From the NCBI GenBank assembly GCA_963932465.1, contig OZ010800.1, forward strand, positions 98,413,307 to 98,477,306: 64,000 bases of DNA, in the 5' to 3' direction. Made by a program: the position numbers and the translations under genes. Position 1 is the first letter of the stretch. Every line of letters begins with the position of its first letter. This document shows positions 59,275 to 64,000 of this stretch, piece by piece. The stretch is from Maratus speciosus (taxonomy: Eukaryota > Arthropoda > Arachnida > Araneae > Salticidae). The notes beneath the pieces were generated by a model. The model was given only the letters and a program-made list of their open reading frames with translations. It was not told where the DNA came from and made no database searches.

Positions 59275-60069
59275 ATAGCGAACTTGCCCAGCGTTGCCCG
59301 GGTACGTCAAAAAACCGCAGGAATTGCGAAAAAGCTCTAAAATCACAATAAGATATCGCGATTTTTTTTTTAAATCGCTGCACAAGTTAATATTATTAAC
59401 TTGTTAACCCTTAAACCTTAAGTTAATATTAGTTTTTGTTGCATTAAAAAATCTCAATTTGTTGATTTTTTTATAAGCAAGTAAACCCTATTGGTTTACA
59501 ATGGAAGTCTAAGGGAATTTGGCGAAATATTAGAGATATCGCCAATTTGGCGTCACTTTTGGCGACTAATTTTGGTCACCAAATTTGGGGATATATCGCC
59601 AAGTTGGCGACAAATTTGGCAACATTTGGCGACAACCCCCCCCCCCCCTACGGTAAACCTCCTTATAGGTATGGAAATGCGTTGAATGTTGTTCAATAAT
59701 CGCATAAAAAATTCGCTAAAAATTCAAAAATCACTGTACGAATTTTGACAACAATGTTTTGAAAAGAGAACAAAATTTACTATATTGGATTAAAAGAAAA
59801 AAACCGTACTCTTTTCACTAATGTGGAAAAATAGCCTCAAAACTTAAAAAAAGCGTTAAAAACGCATAAAAAAAAATAAATAAAAAAAATCGAAAATCTT
59901 GCAAATAGTGAAAAACTTCGAAACTTAACGAAAATAGTGCAAAACTTCATATATAGATATGCTTTTTCCCCAAATTTTGTAGCTCTACGTGCAGCGGTCT
60001 CTTCAGAACACCGTCGACACACTTACACACTCACACACAAACTTCTTTCCTTATTATTATACTAGGGGA
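59275..60069 (-). mobile_element. Short Helitron-like element
   Basis: Read on the minus strand it begins TCCCCTAGTATAATAATAAG after an A, followed by a (TG)n-rich stretch ('GTTTGTGTGTGAGTGTG'), and ends 'CGTACCCGGGCAACGCTGGG' then CAAGTTCGCTAT before T. A TC start, insertion between A and T, and a GC-rich 'GGGCAACGC' hairpin-like region just before the end fit Helitron-type elements, though the final CTAT is not the standard CTRR. Inside is a cluster of GGCGA/TCGCC words (59520-59640) and a C run at about 59637-59648. There is no coding content. Confidence 0.45.
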
Positions 60070-60093
60070 TCGTACCCTTAAAGAATGTAAGTG

Positions 60094-60095
<2 letters not shown>

Positions 60096-60144
<49 letters not shown>
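60096..60144. repeat. Poly-T run
   Basis: About 49 consecutive T just right of the Helitron-like element. Confidence 0.95.
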
Positions 60145-60148
<4 letters not shown>

Positions 60149-60430
60149 GAAAACTAATAATTTTTTTATATGCAATAATTTTTTTAGATTGCCCATTACA
60201 CATTAAAAAAGACATTAAAAAAGCATTTTTCATATGGAAAATACGAATTATACAATCAAATAAATTTTTGAAATTTATCAAAAGCGATATTTTCTTATTA
60301 GCCGGATGCAAAGAATTAATTGGCGAAGATTTTGCTACTTACGGTATCCTTCTATATTCAGACAATTTAAGAGCTCACACATGTCTGTTACATTTGTGTT
60401 CTATTTATATTGTTTTATTTATTTATTCAT

Positions 60431-60432
<2 letters not shown>

Positions 60433-60471
<39 letters not shown>
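60433..60471. repeat. Poly-T run
   Basis: About 39 T preceding the first copy of the duplicated unit that holds the hAT insertion. Confidence 0.95.
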
Positions 60472-60474
<3 letters not shown>

Positions 60475-60769
60475 GATATTACCCGTAAGAAAATGATGAA
60501 CTCTTTATTTTGTGTTAATGTCAAACGGATTTACCTTTCGTAATCGAGCTCCGCGCGATAGAGATAAATTAAAAAATATTTCACGCTTTAAAAGTGTTTT
60601 TAAAACCATAGACCAGGGTCGGCGAAGCTTTTCACATCCGCGTGCCAATTTCTTTCAAAAAAATTTTCAGGTGAACTTGGCGTGCCAACAGCACCCCCTC
60701 CCGTCCTATTCCCGACAAAAAAATATAGTGAATGAAGATTTTCATCTTACAAATGTTTTAAGAGTCAAA

Positions 60770-60820
60770 TTATTACCTTTTACATAACTTATCTCAGATA
60801 AGTTATGTAAAAGGTAATAA
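60770..60820. repeat. Perfect 51-nt palindrome
   Basis: Two 25-nt arms (60770-60794 and 60796-60820) are exact reverse complements around a single C at 60795. The arm starts TTATTACCTTTTACATAA. It lies inside the hAT element. Confidence 0.95.
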
Positions 60821-61956
60821 TAAAAAGGCATGCTTTATCAGTTTTATTAATATTTTTGTCATTTTAACTGACAAAAAACTAACAAATTCCAGCAACAGTT
60901 AAATAAAACCTCATTTGCAGATCAAAATGCGTTAAATTATGCAGAAATTTCAGAAGCATTACTACAATCACCCGCACCAGCATAACAATGTCGAAGAAAT
61001 GGGGAGGGGCAATATCAAATGTTTCTAAGCGGGTAAGTTCAGTACTATGACAAGTACACAAATACATTCTAACTTCTGAATAACGGTTACCCGTGGGACT
61101 GGTGGAAAAGTGACCGCTCTTAGAAGGTGGGTGTAATTCAGAGTCTTCGTTTAACAAAATCTAAATAACATAATTTTAAATAGAAATACATAGTCATTTT
61201 AATTAATTCTCATTGTTTTAATACATTTAAAAAAATCAGTGATTTGCAGTTGCTTTGTTTTTTCCCCCCCTGCAAATAGCTTTCTCCAAGGAAGTAACAA
61301 TATGAGTTGTTTTGTTATGCAACTCATCGTCATTATGAATGCAAAATTTTGGATTTCATGAAGGTTCGTCTAATCTTCGGTATATGTGTTAATACTGGAA
61401 ATTTTGGGTGATTTTAATAATCTCTATCATTTACTCTTTCTATTTCTTATCTTCCACCATTTGCTGTATGGAATCAAATGTGGCATCAATTGCCAAATCT
61501 TTGTCCAGAGGGTAAAGATCCAGACATTAAATTCACTAGCCTTCATGTTTGTTATACCTGCCGTTCTTGAATATTATCTAAATTTTCCCATCATTATTAA
61601 TGTCTTCATTTTCTGTTTATTGCCATATCAAGTACATTTTGTTTCATCTGCTTCACATTTCGGTTTGCAAATAAATACGAAATTGTACCAGGAGCTGTAA
61701 AAAAAAAAAATTCATGACTTTTGAGCGACCGTTGCTCAGAATTCTTTTTTTAGAGGTTCGTACGTGTTACTTAATGTTAATGCTTTGGAACGTATTTAGT
61801 TCCATCAACATGTGGCCGATATTCGGAGGTTGTCGTTGTTTAGAAATGATCGTTCAGGGAGGTTTCGCTATACTTATAAAAAAACAAAAGCTATTTCCAG
61901 TCAAGCTCGTGTATTAATAAATCAATTTGGTAATTGCACGTCAAACATGTCAGATG

Positions 61957-62323
61957 AGGTGCGTTCGTACTATAACTAGTTTTATAAATATTTTTGAACC
62001 GCATATTGTACTGAATGTATATTTTAGTGCTCTTCATAAGTGTATTTCAATTTTCTTCTGATCGAAAGGCTGTAACATCATTAAAATGTTCTTGAAATAT
62101 TTTTCTCCCATTGACCGCAATGTAACGGAAAACTTTTGACTGTCCTTGTAATTAAACTATACATCCGATTTTCATAAAATTTGAAATGGCTCGACAAAAT
62201 TTTGCAACAATTATATATTTAAAATTTCAGACCATTCGGTTGGGTAGTTTTTGGTCTGTTATATACGGACGGACTGAAAGGCGACTATATGTGCTACGTA
62301 TTTACATAATTACGAACGCACCT
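61957..62323. mobile_element. R2 MITE nested in the hAT element
   Basis: It begins AGGTGCGTTCGTA and ends with the complement TACGAACGCACCT, 367 bp in all. The body matches 43860-44217 for about 300 bp. No flanking duplication is clear. Because it lies within the hAT element it inserted after, or was carried with, that element. Confidence 0.75.
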
Positions 62324-62638
62324 AAAAAGAATAATATGTGCAGATTTTCGGGAATTTGACTGAATTCTGATTTAGAACTTCAATCAACGGCGTGCCAAAA
62401 ATAACTTCTCACGTGCCAGCTACGACACGCGTGCCATAGGTTCGCCGACCCTGCCATAGACAATCAGTAAACTGAGATGAACTTAGCAAACAAATTTCAT
62501 TTGAAAAAAAAAAATTATATTTGGTGATCTAAAAATTTAAATTGTACGATTACAAATATGTTAGATTTGTGTTTTTTTTTTCAATTTTATTCTTTTATTT
62601 TTTTTTATGGTTTTTAAAGTTTTTTATTAAGTTTTTTT

Positions 62639-62874
62639 AATGGATATTAGCCGTAAGCAAATGAACTCTTTATTTTGTTTTAAGGGCAAACGGATTAATC
62701 TTTCGTAATCGAGTTCCGTGCGATATAGACAAATTAAAAATATTTCACGCTTTAAAATGGTTTTTAAATCCATAGATAATCAGTAAACTGAGATGAACTT
62801 TGGAAACAAATTCCATTTCAAAAAATCGTATTTGGTGATCTAAAAATTTAATGAACGATTACAAATTCAATATT
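62639..62874 (+). repeat. Duplicated unit, copy 2 (uninterrupted)
   Basis: This is the direct neighbour and paralogue of copy 1. It contains 'AAATCCATAGATAATCAG', the equivalent of the hAT target with no insertion. Confidence 0.85.
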
Positions 62875-64000
62875 ATTCTTTTATTTGTTTATAAAAGAAG
62901 TATTAATTTCCTTAATTTGTCTTTCACAAATATGTTAGATTGTTGGTTTTTTTTTTAATATTATTATTTTATTTGTTTATAAAGAAAGTATTAATTTCGT
63001 TATGCAAAAATAGTCAGAAACAAATGCTGAAAAATGTTTGTTGCTTTATGTGCAAAATGTTTATTATGATCATGCATTGTAACCGGCACGTGATAAGATA
63101 AACTTTTTAAAAAATCATGCTTAAAAATTATTTTAGAAAATATAATACATCAGTAAAATAAGATACATTTTTTAAACAAATTGCATTTGAAAGTAAACTT
63201 TTTCCCTATGCGACGAAAATTGAAAAAATACGATTGTCAGAAGATTAAAAAATTGCAGTAGCGAAAATTGCAAGACCGAAATTTTATCGTGAAATGTTGC
63301 CATTCGCAAAATGAGATTAGCGTTACGCACATATACGCTTGTTCTTTCTAATATAGATGCTTAATCAGTAAAATATAATAAAGCTAATTTATTAGGATGT
63401 GGTTAATAAATTGAGGCTGTTATGCTTGATATTCCGGAATGAAAAACAGCAATTTTCACCTTCTCAAAATTTGCATACGCACTTCTATACTCATATATTC
63501 ATATACTCATATATCATCATATATTCATATACTCATACATATCTTCTATTCATATACTCATATCCATATTCATCATTATTTTTATAAAAATTGTATTTTG
63601 TTTGATCTTTTAAAAATCGTATTAACCCAAAACTTGAAGTCACGATTGCCAGCAACATCTTTTATGTGAACAGACGCAATCTTTACTTGAGATTCTAATC
63701 TCAATTCCGGAGAGTAAAAATTTCCGTAATTTATGTTTTTAGACGCATTTGTGTTAAAATGTTCAGTTTTATCTAAGAAAATGGTCGTTTTCTATTAAAT
63801 ACGACTTTATTTTCACTTAAATAAAGCATTTCGCCTAGTGTCTGAAACTTAGTATCAGTACACATGCAGAAGGAAAAACAATATAGAAATTTATGAGGGG
63901 AAATGCGTGTTTTCAAAAGCAGTATGTCATTTCCGTTATTATGCCCCTAATATAATATTCTGCTCCTAATGGGATTTTGCGCCACTAAACCCTATACAAC
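62875..64000. other. AT-rich DNA with a short CATATA repeat
   Basis: A short imprecise tandem repeat of TCATATACTCATATA type lies at about 63485-63570, and the frames through it are artefacts. A 48-bp phrase around 'TTTATTTGTTTATAAA(G/A)' occurs twice (62880 and 62970). No gene is seen to the window end. Confidence 0.45.

Larger units (their letters stand above)
60614..62453. mobile_element. hAT-type element with perfect 8-bp duplication
   Basis: It starts CAGGGTCGGCGAAGC and ends with the complement GTTCGCCGACCCTG. Outside lie identical 8-bp copies CCATAGAC at 60606-60613 and 62454-62461. CAGGGTCGGC-type ends with an 8-bp duplication are diagnostic of hAT elements. Subterminal 'CGTGCCAA' words occur at both ends (60641, 60681, and in reverse near 62390). 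The 1.84-kb interior has no recognisable transposase and carries a nested 367-bp MITE and a perfect palindrome, so it is non-autonomous. Confidence 0.92.
60472..62638 (+). repeat. Duplicated unit, copy 1, split by hAT insertion
   Basis: The parts 60472-60613 and 62454-62638 together match copy 2 (62639-62874): 'GATATTACCCGTAAG', 'AACTCTTTATTTTGTGTTAA', 'CTTTCGTAATCGAGCTCCG', then after the insertion 'AATCAGTAAACTGAGATGAA' and 'TATTTGGTGATCTAAAAATT'. The function of the unit is unknown. Confidence 0.85.

Noticed and set aside
61386..61700. 104-codon hydrophobic frame inside the hAT element
   Set aside because: Composition is that of AT-rich DNA, and it shares no motif with hAT transposases on either strand.

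Overview
This window looks like gene-poor, strongly AT-rich DNA from an animal nuclear genome, most likely an invertebrate and possibly an arthropod. The evidence is indirect: long (AT)n and poly-A/T tracts, relics of animal-type DNA transposons (Tc1/mariner, piggyBac, hAT, pogo/Tigger), Helitron-like repeats, one copia-like LTR relic, and no operon-like or tightly packed coding structure. The species cannot be named from the sequence. No intact protein gene is visible. Almost every long reading frame is either a transposase relic or an accidental frame through a repeat. The two exceptions worth attention are an unidentified broken coding relic near 42.2-42.6 kb (minus) and a possible host exon at 58.43-58.57 kb (minus).

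Layout, 0-35.4 kb. 0-7 kb holds a dispersed repeat, a piggyBac relic (2.66-3.5 kb), a TTAA-flanked foldback (4.0-4.8 kb) and an internally deleted piggyBac copy with both ends (5.5-6.9 kb). 7-14 kb holds two foldback MITEs, then a pair of oppositely oriented tandem arrays (about 490-bp units) enclosing a nearly full-length dead Tc1 element (10.7-12.3 kb). 14.6-16.2 kb and 27.6-30.4 kb are two Helitron-like elements built of degenerate tandem repeats of about 300 bp. 16.6-21.4 kb holds an inverted-repeat element, a small MITE, a copia pol tail plus LTR, and two palindromes. 21.4-25.9 kb is a 4.5-kb element with CACTG ends and a TA duplication, carrying nested pogo-like MITEs. 32.2-35.4 kb is a complete-ended piggyBac element with a broken transposase.

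Layout, 35.4-64 kb. 35.7-51.2 kb is the most striking structure: a 15.4-kb inverted repeat whose arms (2.2 and 2.8 kb) are themselves tandem arrays of about 326-bp units, six on the left and eight on the right, around a 10.4-kb centre. The centre contains further palindromes, MITEs and a mariner-like remnant. 52.8-55.9 kb holds a MITE and a pogo/Tigger-like element with a broken transposase and a promoter-like block. 57.5-58.3 kb is a minisatellite with variable T tracts plus an (AT)n tract. 59.3-60.1 kb is a Helitron-like short element. 60.6-62.5 kb is a hAT element with a perfect 8-bp target duplication whose empty site survives in a neighbouring duplicate.

Nothing here shows genes acting together in a pathway. 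The common theme is DNA that can fold back on itself: more than a dozen long inverted repeats, several nested in one another. All family assignments come from reading terminal motifs and translated relics by eye. Unit counts and boundaries are approximate unless they rest on a target-site duplication.
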